Positions 52,156-61,681 of a DNA stretch of 64,000 nucleotides are shown in pieces. Below the pieces are notes generated by a model, which was not told the origin of the DNA, searched no databases, and saw only the letters and a program-made list of their open reading frames with translations. The position numbers and the translations under genes were made by a program. Source of the stretch: Pedobacter caeni (lineage in GTDB: Bacteria > Bacteroidota > Bacteroidia > Sphingobacteriales > Sphingobacteriaceae); the NCBI RefSeq assembly GCF_900129215.1, contig NZ_FQUQ01000009.1, positions 1 through 64,000 of the forward strand, given 5' to 3'. Numbering within the stretch: the first letter of the stretch is position 1; every line of letters starts with the position of its first letter.

Positions 52156-55152
52156 ATGAAAATGGTCCGAATTATTGCGAGTACGATTTATACGGTCTTG
52201 CTTTTTATGCTTTGTTTATCAAAGGCAGAAGCAAAATCGTATACTGCTCCACTGAACTATCACAGTATTCTTTTAAGACAGGATACGGTACCCCAAGACT
52301 CTGTTGAGCTAAAGAAGATAGATATGGCGATATCCAAGAAAATCAGCAGTATAGCCATATTAAAAGGTACGAGAGACTCTGTTAACGTTAAAATGTCTGC
52401 CCTGAGTCCTAATCTTTCCCTGCAACAAATATTGAAGGGAAATACCAGCGGATTATATGTTCAGGAAATCACAGGAGAGCCTGGAACTGAGCAAAGCATG
52501 CTGATCAGGGGGCTTTCTGCTCCGATTTTTAGTCGTAAAGATGTGTATGCTGTGCAACCAGTAGTTTATTTAAATGGAATTCCTCTTGCACAGGATAATC
52601 CCTTTGCCTTTGAAGTACAAAAATACGACTACAACCGCATTGGTCCGGCAACGAATCTTCTGTCTGCTATTGACATTAATAACATCAATTCCATTGAGGT
52701 GATTAAAGATCCGGTGACCTTAGCTAAACTGGGTCCCAATGCAGCAAATGGTGCGATCTGGATCACAACGAAGAATGCAAAATCGGGTAGCAGACAAATT
52801 AGTGTCAACAGTTATTTTGGGATGGTTCAGGCTACTAATGTCAATACTGTAAACGGGGCATTTGAGAATAAGTTCCGCCAGCCGTTCTATCAGAAATATG
52901 CAACTACTGCCGATCGGGCGAATTATGCGAGTTACCTAAGGGACTCTACCAGTAACGATTATTATGGCCCCTCCAACTGGAATGACCTTTATTTTAAAAC
53001 AGCGCCGATCCATTCTATCGATTTGAGTTTAACTGGTGGATCAGAACGCGCCAATTTCCGGTTTTTCGGAGGAAATACCCGTAGTGCAGGAAATGCAGAT
53101 CAAACTGCATTGAACAGATATACTGCTGCATTTCAGATTAATATGGCCCCATTTACCTGGTTTACCTTATCTACCAAAATTAATGCAACCAGGTTAGACC
53201 GGGACAGAAACCGGAGTGTGAGGGATCATTTCGGGGAAACGACCTATCTGACTGACTTCAGTACCCCCCTTGCACCAAATAAAGGACTTTATCAAAGTTT
53301 CTTAAATGAGTATGATAAGGTGATCGACGACAATACCAATACCCTTTTACAGGGAGCGGTATCGATGAATATCAAGTTGAATAAGGTTAATTTCACCACA
53401 AGCCTGCTTTTTGACTATATGGAGGGTGTAAGAGATGTCTTTTATCCTTCAACTTTAATGGAAGACAATAATTATGTGTCCAACTATTTTGGGTTCAATC
53501 AGCGTATGATTCTTAACAATGCATTTACTTATGCGCTGGATCTGAATAAAAATAATCATTTTGATTTTGAACTTGGACAGTCTTTGCAAGATGATACCTA
53601 TAAGTATAACTATGCAAAAGCCTATAACGGACCAAGTGATTTTATCAAGATCAATGAAGTAGACGGGAATAAAGATCATGATGATTATCTGGAATCTCCT
53701 TATGGGGGTTTTTATATTTTCCGTTTCAATGATCGTGAAAAAAGTAAACTGCTTTCTTTTTACGGAAGCGTAAAATATAAGTATAAAGACCTTCTGACTT
53801 TAAGAGGAAGCCTGAGAAACGATGGAACTTCTAATGGTCAGCCCGACAGCCGTTGGATGATTACCCCCGCTATTGGCGCAGAGTTTAACCTAAAAAGTCA
53901 GTTCCTCAAAGAAAACACCCTTTTTGATGCATTAAACCTAACAGCCTCCTGGTCACGGATGATGAAGCCCTTTAATGATGACCGCTTTGCCGGTGGGCCT
54001 CAGTACCGTGTGCAAATGGGCTGGAATGAGGAACCTACTTTACCTACTTATGGTGGGCGTGGGGGAATCATGAGACCTTATACCTCCGGATGGGTAGGGT
54101 ATGGGATTGGACTACCTTATGTTGATCAGCTGAATGTTGGTGTTGATGCAGCTTTCTTAAAAGGGCGCCTGAATGCGGGATTAACCTTTTATAAAAAAGA
54201 CGATAAAAGAATGGTCCTGAATTTACCACTGGTTACAGAAAGCGGGTATGCCAGCATCAATTCCAGTGGAATGGACGTTAGCAACACCGGGATTGAGCTT
54301 AACCTGAATGCCGCTGTTCTTCAGAATAACAAAGGTTTAAGCTGGACTTCAGGAATCAACCTGAGCTTTAACCGCAATAAACTGACAGCCCTGCCTGGTG
54401 GCCTTGATGAGTTGATCATCGGGGACCGAAAACTAAAGGTAGGTAAGGCAATTGATGCCTTCTGGTTGTATGAGAACAATGGAATATTTAATTCTACGGC
54501 CGAAATTCCTGTTAATCCCGCGACCAATAAACCGCTTACTTTCGACGGAAATGCTTTAAAAGCAGGTGATCCAAGTTGGAAAGATCAGAATGGAGATTAT
54601 GTGATTAACGATGCGGATAAAGTATTGAAAGGTAATCGCCTTCCTAAAATAACAGGAGGATGGTCAAATGAATTCAACTATGCGGGATTTAATCTGAACA
54701 TTCAGCTTTTTGCCGCAATCGGGCAAAAAGCACTGAACCAGTACGATGCTAACCGCTATGATTTTATCAATAGAGAGACTTCCAATAATATTGGCTCTAT
54801 CAGAGAGGTGAACTCCTGGCAAACGAGCAGCAAGGTGAAAAGTTATCCGATTTATAATCCATGGAGTGATGTGATTCCTTATCGCGTGGATCAGGATATC
54901 TTTCTGGAAAATGCTTCTTATGTGAAACTGAGAACAGTTTCTCTGGGTTATGACCTTTCTAAAACACGGTTGTTCAGTAAAATGAAAGCTGATTTTAAAA
55001 GGATCTATGTCTATGTGACTGCAAATAACCTGCTAACGATTACCTCCTTTTCCGGAAGTGATCCGGAGTTGATCGATTATACCGGAATGTACAATGGTTA
55101 TGGAATGGCTATTCCTAAGACCTACACCCTGGGGATAAAGTTTGATTTATAG
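52156..55152 (+). CDS. SusC/RagA-family TonB-dependent outer membrane receptor (3), lacking the N-terminal carboxypeptidase-like domain
   Basis: The 998-residue protein has a signal peptide ending near residue 26 (AEAK). Unlike the other three SusC proteins here it shows no carboxypeptidase-regulatory-like beta domain. About 50 variable residues lead to the plug (about 75-220, with MLIRGLSAPIF and VVYLNGIPL, then GPNAANGAIWITT). The barrel ends in YTLGIKFDL. A classical TonB box is not evident. It pairs with SusD(3), 18 bases downstream, and opens the large plus-strand locus. Confidence 0.9.
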   Translation: MKMVRIIASTIYTVLLFMLCLSKAEAKSYTAPLNYHSILLRQDTVPQDSVELKKIDMAISKKISSIAILKGTRDSVNVKMSALSPNLSLQQILKGNTSGLYVQEITGEPGTEQSMLIRGLSAPIFSRKDVYAVQPVVYLNGIPLAQDNPFAFEVQKYDYNRIGPATNLLSAIDINNINSIEVIKDPVTLAKLGPNAANGAIWITTKNAKSGSRQISVNSYFGMVQATNVNTVNGAFENKFRQPFYQKYATTADRANYASYLRDSTSNDYYGPSNWNDLYFKTAPIHSIDLSLTGGSERANFRFFGGNTRSAGNADQTALNRYTAAFQINMAPFTWFTLSTKINATRLDRDRNRSVRDHFGETTYLTDFSTPLAPNKGLYQSFLNEYDKVIDDNTNTLLQGAVSMNIKLNKVNFTTSLLFDYMEGVRDVFYPSTLMEDNNYVSNYFGFNQRMILNNAFTYALDLNKNNHFDFELGQSLQDDTYKYNYAKAYNGPSDFIKINEVDGNKDHDDYLESPYGGFYIFRFNDREKSKLLSFYGSVKYKYKDLLTLRGSLRNDGTSNGQPDSRWMITPAIGAEFNLKSQFLKENTLFDALNLTASWSRMMKPFNDDRFAGGPQYRVQMGWNEEPTLPTYGGRGGIMRPYTSGWVGYGIGLPYVDQLNVGVDAAFLKGRLNAGLTFYKKDDKRMVLNLPLVTESGYASINSSGMDVSNTGIELNLNAAVLQNNKGLSWTSGINLSFNRNKLTALPGGLDELIIGDRKLKVGKAIDAFWLYENNGIFNSTAEIPVNPATNKPLTFDGNALKAGDPSWKDQNGDYVINDADKVLKGNRLPKITGGWSNEFNYAGFNLNIQLFAAIGQKALNQYDANRYDFINRETSNNIGSIREVNSWQTSSKVKSYPIYNPWSDVIPYRVDQDIFLENASYVKLRTVSLGYDLSKTRLFSKMKADFKRIYVYVTANNLLTITSFSGSDPELIDYTGMYNGYGMAIPKTYTLGIKFDL

Positions 55153-55170
55153 TTTAAACAGAATAATAAG

Positions 55171-56736
55171 ATGATATATTTTATAAACAGGAACACGATT
55201 TTTAATAAAGCAGTAATTACTGTATTATTAATTGCTGTTATTTCCATGAACTTTTCTTGTAAAAAGGCACTTGACGTTCAATCGACAAGGTTGTCTACTG
55301 AAAAGACGCAGTGGACAACCCTTGAGGATGGTTTATCGGGTTTGTTGGGCATGTATGCACTCATGCGTACAGCTATGGCAAGTAACAATACCCATTGGCT
55401 GATGGGGGAATTAAGATTAGGGGATTTTCAGGCCACGAGCAGATCAGATCTGAAAGCGATCATCAGAGGGGATTTGAAAGCTTCTTATCCCATCATGAAT
55501 GAGATCACCAACTGGCGCAGATTTTATTCTGTGATCAATTCAACCAGTTTATTCATTGAGCGATCTGGTGAGATTCTGGCAAAAGACAAGCGTTATACAA
55601 AAGTCAACAATGATGTTGATATTGCTCAGGCAAGAGCACTCAGGGCTTTTGCTTATTTTTATATGGTACGCATCTGGGGGGATGTACCATTGATCACTTC
55701 TTCGCATGACGGCCAATTTGAGGAGCATGCGAAGACTGATCAGAAAAAAGTACTTGCATTCGCAGAAGCAGAGTTACTGGCAGCTGCAAAAGTATTGCCT
55801 ATCTATTATGGTTTAAATGATCCTCAGCTTCCGGGAGATTATTATGGTAGAAACCGTGATTCCTGGAATGGGGTTTTACTGACTAAAATCTCTGCCTATT
55901 CTATTTTGTCTCATCTGTCTGCATGGCAGGGACGCTATGTAGACACGGAGGTCTATACCAAATTTGTGATGGACAACTATCAGAAAGACGGCTCACAATC
56001 TTCGCCGAGGTATATTTCTATGGATGACCTGACTGAAAATGGGTTTTATAGTCCTTTTGCGTTTAAAAGAGGGGTTCAGATCGTTGGTTTTGCTTTTGAA
56101 TATGGAAATGGTGAAGCCACTGCAAACGGACATATTGAGCAACTCACCCTGGCCGCTCCACTGATCAGAAAACCGGTTCCGGACATGTTCGTCCCGAAAG
56201 ACACCATTCGCAGTGCTTTTAAAGACTTAAAAGATTTGCGTTTCGGATTGGACACGGTTACGAAGCTTTACCGGACCAACTATTTTCTAAACTACAATAC
56301 CGAGATGCCGATTTTCAAAAAGATCAATGTGAGACAGAACGGGGATCTGGGGAATGACGGGACTTTTGCCGTATTCAGTTCCGCTGTGCTGTTTACCAGA
56401 CTGGAAGAAATCACTTTGTTAAGAGCTGAGGCACTTGCCGTTCTGGGGGCGCGTAATGAAGCCATTGATGCCTTAAATACGGCCTCATCCAGACGTGGTG
56501 CTACCGGTTTCTCCAACACCTCTAACGCAGACGTGATCGATGCCATTTTTGCAGAACGCAGAAGGGAATTGATGGGAGAGGGATGGCGCTGGTATGACCT
56601 GGTGCGCTACAACAGAATCAAAAGGAATAATCCGGCATTCAATAGGTTACTTGATGAAAATGGCATTTACTGGCCTATTTCAAGAGATGTTTTAAATGCG
56701 AACAAATTAATTGTTCAGAATAGCTACTGGAACTAA
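55171..56736 (+). CDS. SusD/RagB-family lipoprotein (3)
   Basis: The 521-residue protein has a signal ending in MNFSC, followed by KKALDVQST. SusD features are the ARALRAFAYFYMVRIWGDVPLI block (residues about 152-172) and the C-terminal FAERRRELMGEGWRWYDLVR. It should bind a ligand at the surface together with SusC(3), encoded 18 bases upstream. A fasciclin lipoprotein gene follows after 23 bases. Confidence 0.93.
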   Translation: MIYFINRNTIFNKAVITVLLIAVISMNFSCKKALDVQSTRLSTEKTQWTTLEDGLSGLLGMYALMRTAMASNNTHWLMGELRLGDFQATSRSDLKAIIRGDLKASYPIMNEITNWRRFYSVINSTSLFIERSGEILAKDKRYTKVNNDVDIAQARALRAFAYFYMVRIWGDVPLITSSHDGQFEEHAKTDQKKVLAFAEAELLAAAKVLPIYYGLNDPQLPGDYYGRNRDSWNGVLLTKISAYSILSHLSAWQGRYVDTEVYTKFVMDNYQKDGSQSSPRYISMDDLTENGFYSPFAFKRGVQIVGFAFEYGNGEATANGHIEQLTLAAPLIRKPVPDMFVPKDTIRSAFKDLKDLRFGLDTVTKLYRTNYFLNYNTEMPIFKKINVRQNGDLGNDGTFAVFSSAVLFTRLEEITLLRAEALAVLGARNEAIDALNTASSRRGATGFSNTSNADVIDAIFAERRRELMGEGWRWYDLVRYNRIKRNNPAFNRLLDENGIYWPISRDVLNANKLIVQNSYWN

Positions 56737-56759
56737 GCTGATCACCACTTAAAAAAATA

Positions 56760-57440
56760 ATGATGAAAAATATAAAACATCTTTTTTTCTTGCCTGGAGT
56801 AATGGCTATTGCTCTTTTTATGATCCTTCAGGGTTGTAAAAAGACCGATAAAACCTATTATGAATATGAGAATAAGATTCAGGAATTTGATGGTAATGCA
56901 TTAAGTTACCTACAGGCACAAAACGGGATTTATGATTCTATGCTGGTTGTTCTGAAACGCTTGCCTCACCTGGAAGACTCACTAAAGACAAAAAATCTGA
57001 CGGTATTTGCCGTGACGAACAAAAGCTTCGAAACAGCGGTTAAAAATCTCAATACGACAAGGAAGGCACAAAATAAAAAGCCAATCAGCCTTGCTGAAGC
57101 AGATCTGGCACAATTGGACACGATGATGTGTAAATACCTGGTCAGGGAGAAATTCAGGTCTGAGGATTTCCAGAATTATTCTGATGGTGCTTTCGTGAAG
57201 AGCCTGAAATTCGGATATCCCATGCACATTTTGTACACGAAAGCAAGTGCTTCAGGCTTGGTGAATGGCGGACCTCAGATTCTGACCTACAGCGATCCCA
57301 GGAACTCCATCTTCGTGAAATTCTGGCAACGCAGCCCAACTAATGCGGTCAATATTGCTACCCATAACTCCATTATCCATGTCGTAGCACCGGGACATGA
57401 GTTTGGTTTCAATGATTTTACAACAAGAATAAACAAATAA
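56760..57440 (+). CDS. Fasciclin-domain lipoprotein
   Basis: The 226-residue protein has a signal ending in LQGC, followed by KKTDKTYY. A single fasciclin (FAS1) domain is suggested by SLKTKNLTVFAVTNKSFETA (motif H1) and the later NIATHNSIIHVVAP (motif H2). Fasciclin domains mediate adhesion or bind carbohydrate or protein. Either ATG of the ATGATG at 56760 may start. It sits between SusD(3) and the DUF5007-like gene (11 bases). Confidence 0.85.
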   Translation: MMKNIKHLFFLPGVMAIALFMILQGCKKTDKTYYEYENKIQEFDGNALSYLQAQNGIYDSMLVVLKRLPHLEDSLKTKNLTVFAVTNKSFETAVKNLNTTRKAQNKKPISLAEADLAQLDTMMCKYLVREKFRSEDFQNYSDGAFVKSLKFGYPMHILYTKASASGLVNGGPQILTYSDPRNSIFVKFWQRSPTNAVNIATHNSIIHVVAPGHEFGFNDFTTRINK

Positions 57441-57451
57441 GGCGATAAGAT

Positions 57452-58486
57452 ATGAATCATAAATACTCATTAGCATCACTCTATATGCTCTTCATGGGAT
57501 TGGCAGTAATGATGACTGCCGCCTGTAAAAAGAATCTTCCTGATGATCGTTTACCACTGGGGGCGGATGCAGTTTTTACCACCTTTACTTATAGTCCGGT
57601 ATTGGGAAGAAACACACTTTTTACGAATAATTTCAATTCTGGACAAGGATCTGGTCTTCCCTTATCTTTTAAAATCATCAATTTGCGTAAAAGGGATGGT
57701 TCAGCCGCCCCTGAGCTGACAGAAAATTTCCCGGTTTCTGTATGGAGAAAACCTTATATGGGGGATGAAAAATCTCTGGAAGAGATTGAAGCAAAACGTG
57801 CCATTGAAAACCATCCATTGTTTGAGATCAGGGAACATTCAGGGCAATTTCTGATGTGGGCGAATTCCAGCTCTTCTTTTATCAAATCGAGACCTGATTC
57901 AGGTTATGTATTTGACGTGGAAGTCTCTAACTCCGGAGGAAGGAGATATTTCAGGGATTTTAAATTAATCCCATATAGGGAAAGGGCGTATGAACCCTCC
58001 AATCTTGATCCGATTACCGGCCAGGCTCAGTCTGTTGCAGTTCATCCTTCATTTACTCAGGGACTCAGTGGTGAGCGGACTTCCAGTTTTATCGGTCCTG
58101 GTGATATTGATGTTTATTTTAAAAAGATAAATACCAGCGGGAAGTCACTTTCCTTCAAATTCGTAGACTCACTATATAAACCTATCGATCCGAATAAATT
58201 CTCCAAAACGAAATGGGAGAGTCTGGTGCATGGCTTTAACATGGTCAAAACCAATGAGTCGGTGAAATATGATGTTCCCTATCCAATTCCGGCGATTGCT
58301 TTCCCTACCATCTATACCAACCCTGGTGGCACACAGGCAAGGGCTGTATTCAGATACGAAAGACAAGGTTTTGGAAATCAGTTGATCCAGGCTGCTATCG
58401 GGTTTGACTTCAACATTTATGAGAAGGGGGATTGGGAGGTCACCTTCAGGTTTACCCGCGAGTCTCCAAAATTCACCAATGACTAA
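57452..58486 (+). CDS. DUF5007-like lipoprotein
   Basis: The 344-residue protein has a signal ending in MTAAC, followed by KKNLPDDRLPLGADAVF. The mature part is beta-rich, with a FPVSVWRKPY segment, a FEIREHSGQFLMWANSSSSF segment and a C-terminal WEVTFRFTRESPKF. The order next to fasciclin and SusC/SusD genes fits DUF5007 proteins, which I recognise by pattern and context only. No enzymatic motif is seen. SusC(4) starts 31 bases after its stop. Confidence 0.65.
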   Translation: MNHKYSLASLYMLFMGLAVMMTAACKKNLPDDRLPLGADAVFTTFTYSPVLGRNTLFTNNFNSGQGSGLPLSFKIINLRKRDGSAAPELTENFPVSVWRKPYMGDEKSLEEIEAKRAIENHPLFEIREHSGQFLMWANSSSSFIKSRPDSGYVFDVEVSNSGGRRYFRDFKLIPYRERAYEPSNLDPITGQAQSVAVHPSFTQGLSGERTSSFIGPGDIDVYFKKINTSGKSLSFKFVDSLYKPIDPNKFSKTKWESLVHGFNMVKTNESVKYDVPYPIPAIAFPTIYTNPGGTQARAVFRYERQGFGNQLIQAAIGFDFNIYEKGDWEVTFRFTRESPKFTND

Positions 58487-58517
58487 CAAAGTATATCGTT
58501 TTTAATTTATATCAGAC

Positions 58518-61500
58518 ATGAGGTATCTAATTATAGTATTTTCTTTACTCCTGCTATGCGGCTTTAATAAAGAGGTATTTGCGCAGCAGAAGAAAGTGGT
58601 CATTCAGGGAACTGTTCTTGACAAGGCCGATAAGGTGGGGATTCCAGGAGTTAATGTCCAGGCAGGAAGTCCTTTAACAAGTGTGGGAGTGACGAACGAA
58701 AAAGGCGAATTTTCTGTAAGTGTAGCAGAAAATTCGGAGTTGTTCTTTAAATATATCGGCTACACTACTGCGAGAAGGAAGGCAGATGGCAAATCAAAAA
58801 TAACCGTTTATCTGGCAGAGGAACAAAATGCACTAAAGGAAACCGTTATTATTGGTTATCAGACCAAAACAAAGGAAACCAGTACCGGGTCAAGTGTAGT
58901 GATTACCGCTAAGATGATTCAGGATGTACCCGTAGCGAACCTTATGGAACTGATTCAGGGTAAAGTGCCGGGCTTGAATGTTCAGAATAACAATGGTTCA
59001 CCCGGGATGCGTGGATCGATTAACCTGCGTGGATTATCCAGTATCAATATCTCAGAATCAGGAGGTAGTGCTTTTCTGACTCCGACCTCTCCTTTGTTTG
59101 TGGTGGATGGGGTGCCCATCGAAGATGCGAATAATTTTGATTATGGTTTTCAGCAGGGTGGGCCCGGAATAAGTCCATTGTCCCTTATCCCTGCAGAAGA
59201 TGTAGAAAGGATCGAAATCCTGAAAGATGCCCAGGCTACTTCTCTTTATGGTTCCCGTGGTGCTTATGGAGTTATCCTCGTTACTACAAAAAGAGGAAAT
59301 TCAAAAGTTCCGATCATTAAGTACACTTCGAATTACTTTATGAATGCCATTCCAAAATTGAGGGATGTGATCGGAGGTATGGATGAACGGAGGATGAGGA
59401 TTAATCAAATCATGGGCAACGATACCAGTTATTACCATGGTATAGATATGATCAACAGAAACCCTTTTTTGTCAGACAGTTTAAATGCTTACTATAATAA
59501 CTCGACCAACTGGCAATCCTATTTTTATCGCAGAACTTACAATCATTCTCAAAACGTAGATATCTCCGGGGGGGATAATACTTTCAACTATAAAGTGAAT
59601 ACAGGTTATTATGATGAGAAGGGAATTGTCGAAAACACCGGGCTCAGCCGGTTCAGTTTAAACATGAACATGCAGTATCAGCCAAGTCCCAAATTCAGGT
59701 TGTTTGCCAGTATTGCCAACGCATTGGCAAAAAACAGCAAGGGGAGTGGAAATAGTTTGCTACAGGGAGATGCAGCAAAAGGAGGGGCCCAAACCTCATT
59801 ACTGCCGGCACCCTCCCAGTACACTGCAGTGAATTCTGTGCTCAGTGCGATGCAGACCCAAAATGATAATAAGACCGTCAAGATTGCGGCCAACGTAGAT
59901 CTTCGTTATGAATTCTTAAAAGGCCTTGCTGCATCAACTAATTTTAGTTATACCTATAATTCCGGTACGGAAGATAATTTTATACCGGCAGCGATTAATA
60001 ATAATGCGGGTGAACTTTACCTGTATAATGATAAGCAAATCGCTTTATATAGTAGAAGTACCCTTGCATATGTCCTCTCACTAGGGGAGAAACATAACTT
60101 TAGTGCCAACGTTTTCAACGAGCTAACCACTACCACCTTTAAAGCTGATGCCATGCTGAACAGGAATACCGTGAATGATTACATCCATGGCCCTACGATG
60201 GGATATGCTTATCCATTTTCACCGGGAGGGACTTTAGATAATTTTTCAGATCGGCGTTCACTTGCGTTTGCCGGTGCCTTCTCCTATAATTATATGCAGA
60301 AGTACGTCCTGGATTTAACTTACCGTCTGGATGGAACATCTACAAATGGTCCTGATGCAGGTTATTCAAAAAACCCCTCTGTAGGATTGAGGTGGAACTT
60401 TAACAAAGAAGATTTTCTATCTACCATCAGCTGGCTGGATTTCGGTTCCCTAAGAGGAAGTTATGGAAGAAACATTGTTCCTACAGGAACGATTTATGAT
60501 GTGTATGGCCGTTATCTGTCCGGCGCCCGTTATAATAACAATCCAACTGTAAACCTGGATTTGAGGACCGTTCCCAATACAGCATTAAGTCCTAAAACAA
60601 CAACGCAGTTAAACTTTGGATTTGACTTTGGAGTACTGCAAAATAAGGTTAACGTTACGTTTGATACCTATTGGAAGTATGTAGATAACGAGCTAAAAGC
60701 AAAAGATCTTCCAAACATCAACTCATTTGAGAAAATCTCTACGAATGAAATCAGCTTCATGACCAGGGGATACGAAATTGCCGTTTCATTCAAGCCTTTA
60801 CCTGAAAAGAGCAAGTTGAACTGGACCCTGATGGTAAATGGAGATTACAGAAAGGAAGTCTTGACCCGTCTGCCGGATGGAGCAAGACAACTAATGTTTA
60901 AAGATGTCAATACCGGTCAGAATATCCTGTATCGCCTGGGCAGAAATACACTTTCTAATGTATTGCTGAATACCAATGGAATTTTTTCTACGAATGAAGA
61001 CGTTCCTGTAGATCCTATGACTGGGTTAAGATATCGCACCGGAACAGGTGGTGATGTGACTTACTTTCAGGCAGGAGATCCAAGATGGACCGATCTGAAT
61101 GGAGATTACATACTGGATGAAAGGGATTATGTCAGCGTGGGTAATGCTCAGCCGGCAATTACGGGAGGGATAAACTCTTCGATGATCTATAAACAGTTTA
61201 GCCTGAATTTCAATCTTTCCTTTACGATGAAAAGAGACATCCTTAACAATGCTGTTGCAGAACGCTTTCAGAATTTTGGAAGGCCAAATGTCCCTGGCTC
61301 ATTAGTTCCTCTGGACCGCTATAAATTCTGGGAAACTTCCGGAGATGTTGCGCAGTATCCGAATCCGTATGATTTTACCCGCCAACGGGTGATCAAGCCT
61401 TTCCGCTTTGATCAGACACTCTTCCAGGAGGATGGTTCCTATTTGAAAATCAACGACGTTACCCTTGGTTATACCTTTGATCGTCAGCTCACAAAACGAA

Positions 61501-61664
61501 TCGGAATCACCGGACTACGCATTTATCTGACAGGAAGAAACCTTTACACATTTACCAATTATACAGGACCAAACCCGGAAAGTGTAGATGCTTTAGGCAG
61601 AGATAAATCGGAAGGCTATCCAAATAGCCGCTCCTACACCTTTGGTTTAAATGTTCAGTTCTAA
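58518..61664 (+). CDS. SusC/RagA-family TonB-dependent outer membrane receptor (4)
   Basis: The 1048-residue protein has a signal peptide ending near residue 22 (VFAQ), a carboxypeptidase-regulatory-like domain (about 27-97, VVIQGTVLDKADKVGIPGVN), a TonB-box region LKETVIIGYQTKT, a plug (about 120-255, with PLFVVDGVPIEDAN and YGSRGAYGVILVTT) and a barrel ending in YTFGLNVQF. It is the second receptor of the locus, with its own SusD gene 17 bases downstream. Its N-terminus differs from SusC(3), so the two are not a recent duplication. Confidence 0.93.
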   Translation: MRYLIIVFSLLLLCGFNKEVFAQQKKVVIQGTVLDKADKVGIPGVNVQAGSPLTSVGVTNEKGEFSVSVAENSELFFKYIGYTTARRKADGKSKITVYLAEEQNALKETVIIGYQTKTKETSTGSSVVITAKMIQDVPVANLMELIQGKVPGLNVQNNNGSPGMRGSINLRGLSSINISESGGSAFLTPTSPLFVVDGVPIEDANNFDYGFQQGGPGISPLSLIPAEDVERIEILKDAQATSLYGSRGAYGVILVTTKRGNSKVPIIKYTSNYFMNAIPKLRDVIGGMDERRMRINQIMGNDTSYYHGIDMINRNPFLSDSLNAYYNNSTNWQSYFYRRTYNHSQNVDISGGDNTFNYKVNTGYYDEKGIVENTGLSRFSLNMNMQYQPSPKFRLFASIANALAKNSKGSGNSLLQGDAAKGGAQTSLLPAPSQYTAVNSVLSAMQTQNDNKTVKIAANVDLRYEFLKGLAASTNFSYTYNSGTEDNFIPAAINNNAGELYLYNDKQIALYSRSTLAYVLSLGEKHNFSANVFNELTTTTFKADAMLNRNTVNDYIHGPTMGYAYPFSPGGTLDNFSDRRSLAFAGAFSYNYMQKYVLDLTYRLDGTSTNGPDAGYSKNPSVGLRWNFNKEDFLSTISWLDFGSLRGSYGRNIVPTGTIYDVYGRYLSGARYNNNPTVNLDLRTVPNTALSPKTTTQLNFGFDFGVLQNKVNVTFDTYWKYVDNELKAKDLPNINSFEKISTNEISFMTRGYEIAVSFKPLPEKSKLNWTLMVNGDYRKEVLTRLPDGARQLMFKDVNTGQNILYRLGRNTLSNVLLNTNGIFSTNEDVPVDPMTGLRYRTGTGGDVTYFQAGDPRWTDLNGDYILDERDYVSVGNAQPAITGGINSSMIYKQFSLNFNLSFTMKRDILNNAVAERFQNFGRPNVPGSLVPLDRYKFWETSGDVAQYPNPYDFTRQRVIKPFRFDQTLFQEDGSYLKINDVTLGYTFDRQLTKRIGITGLRIYLTGRNLYTFTNYTGPNPESVDALGRDKSEGYPNSRSYTFGLNVQF

Positions 61665-61681
61665 AATTAAATCGCATTAAG

